Origin: Burkholderiales bacterium
Lineage (GTDB): Bacteria > Pseudomonadota > Gammaproteobacteria > Burkholderiales > SG8-39
Assembly (NCBI GenBank): GCA_027457185.1
Contig: DAIDTN010000233.1
Location: forward strand, 1 to 8,330
DNA: 8,330 nucleotides
Direction: 5' to 3'
Shown here one piece after another: positions 8,156-8,330 of the stretch. Every line of letters starts with the position of its first letter. The stretch's first letter is position 1. A program made the translations under genes and the position numbers. The notes under the pieces were generated by a model that saw nothing but the letters and a program-made list of their open reading frames with translations, was not told the origin of the DNA and searched no databases.

Positions 8156-8330
8156 ATGGGGCAGCGAAAACGGATTCTCTATATCGAGGATGAGACCGAC
8201 CTGCAATGGTTGGTAAAGCGCATCCTCGAGTCGGCTGGCGGTTTCGAAGTGCTGCTATGCAACTCCGGCGCCGAAGGTTTGCGCCGTATCGGTGAGTTCG
8301 CGCCCGACCTGGTACTGCTCGACGTGATGA
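8156..8330 (+). CDS. Response regulator receiver domain, N-terminal fragment
   Basis: The first 58 codons of a two-component response regulator are visible before the window ends. The sequence starts MGQRKRILYIEDE, with the acidic pocket at E11 and D12, and reaches APDLVLLDVM, where D56 is the expected phosphorylation site at the end of beta strand 3. The stretch between (LQWLVKRILESAGGFEVLLCNSGAEGLRRI) follows the receiver helix-strand-helix pattern. GGAAG (8143-8147) lies eight bases before the ATG, supporting this start. The output domain, and any partner histidine kinase, lie beyond the window, so the family (OmpR, NarL, single-domain or other) is undetermined. The long upstream spacer with tandem repeats suggests its own promoter, separate from the molybdo-hydroxylase operon. 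Confidence 0.88.
   Translation, partial: MGQRKRILYIEDETDLQWLVKRILESAGGFEVLLCNSGAEGLRRIGEFAPDLVLLDVM

Overview
The window is GC-rich with tightly packed genes, nearly all on the + strand. Protein style (an N-type ATPase operon, a nitrobindin-like protein with the PNPL tail, a molybdo-hydroxylase set in M-S-L order) points to a Pseudomonadota bacterium, most likely a betaproteobacterium. That placement is inference from remembered family resemblance, not a search.

Region 1 (1-3073) is the 3' end of an alternative 'N-ATPase' operon, an accessory F-type ATPase carried beside the housekeeping one: the end of atpF (b subunit fused to a delta-like C-terminal domain), atpA (alpha) and atpG (gamma). 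They are linked by ATGA overlaps, and no separate delta gene sits between b and alpha, as expected for this type. The first about 200 bases are abnormal. Positions 1-31 and 176-206 are perfect inverted copies, and the bases between them encode the middle of AtpF on the minus strand. Flipping that block restores one continuous AtpF reading frame, so the window opens with a fold-back inversion. An assembly or amplification chimera is the likeliest cause; a real inversion is the alternative.

Region 2 (3221-3853) is a monocistronic-looking gene for a heme-binding beta-barrel (nitrobindin/FABP-like) protein, with modest spacers on both sides.

Region 3 (4027-7913) is a compact operon for a three-subunit molybdenum hydroxylase of the xanthine oxidase/CO dehydrogenase family: FAD subunit, 2Fe-2S subunit, molybdopterin subunit, then a small MoaD/ThiS-like sulfur carrier ending in Gly-Gly. 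Electrons would flow from substrate at Mo through two 2Fe-2S clusters to FAD. The active-site loop (AYRAPG) is not that of true form I CO dehydrogenase, so the substrate is unknown.

Region 4 (7914-8330) is a 242-base spacer with a GC-rich hairpin and an AT-rich patch of three near-identical 9-base direct repeats, followed by the start of a response-regulator gene that runs off the window. No tRNA, rRNA, CRISPR array or insertion sequence was seen.
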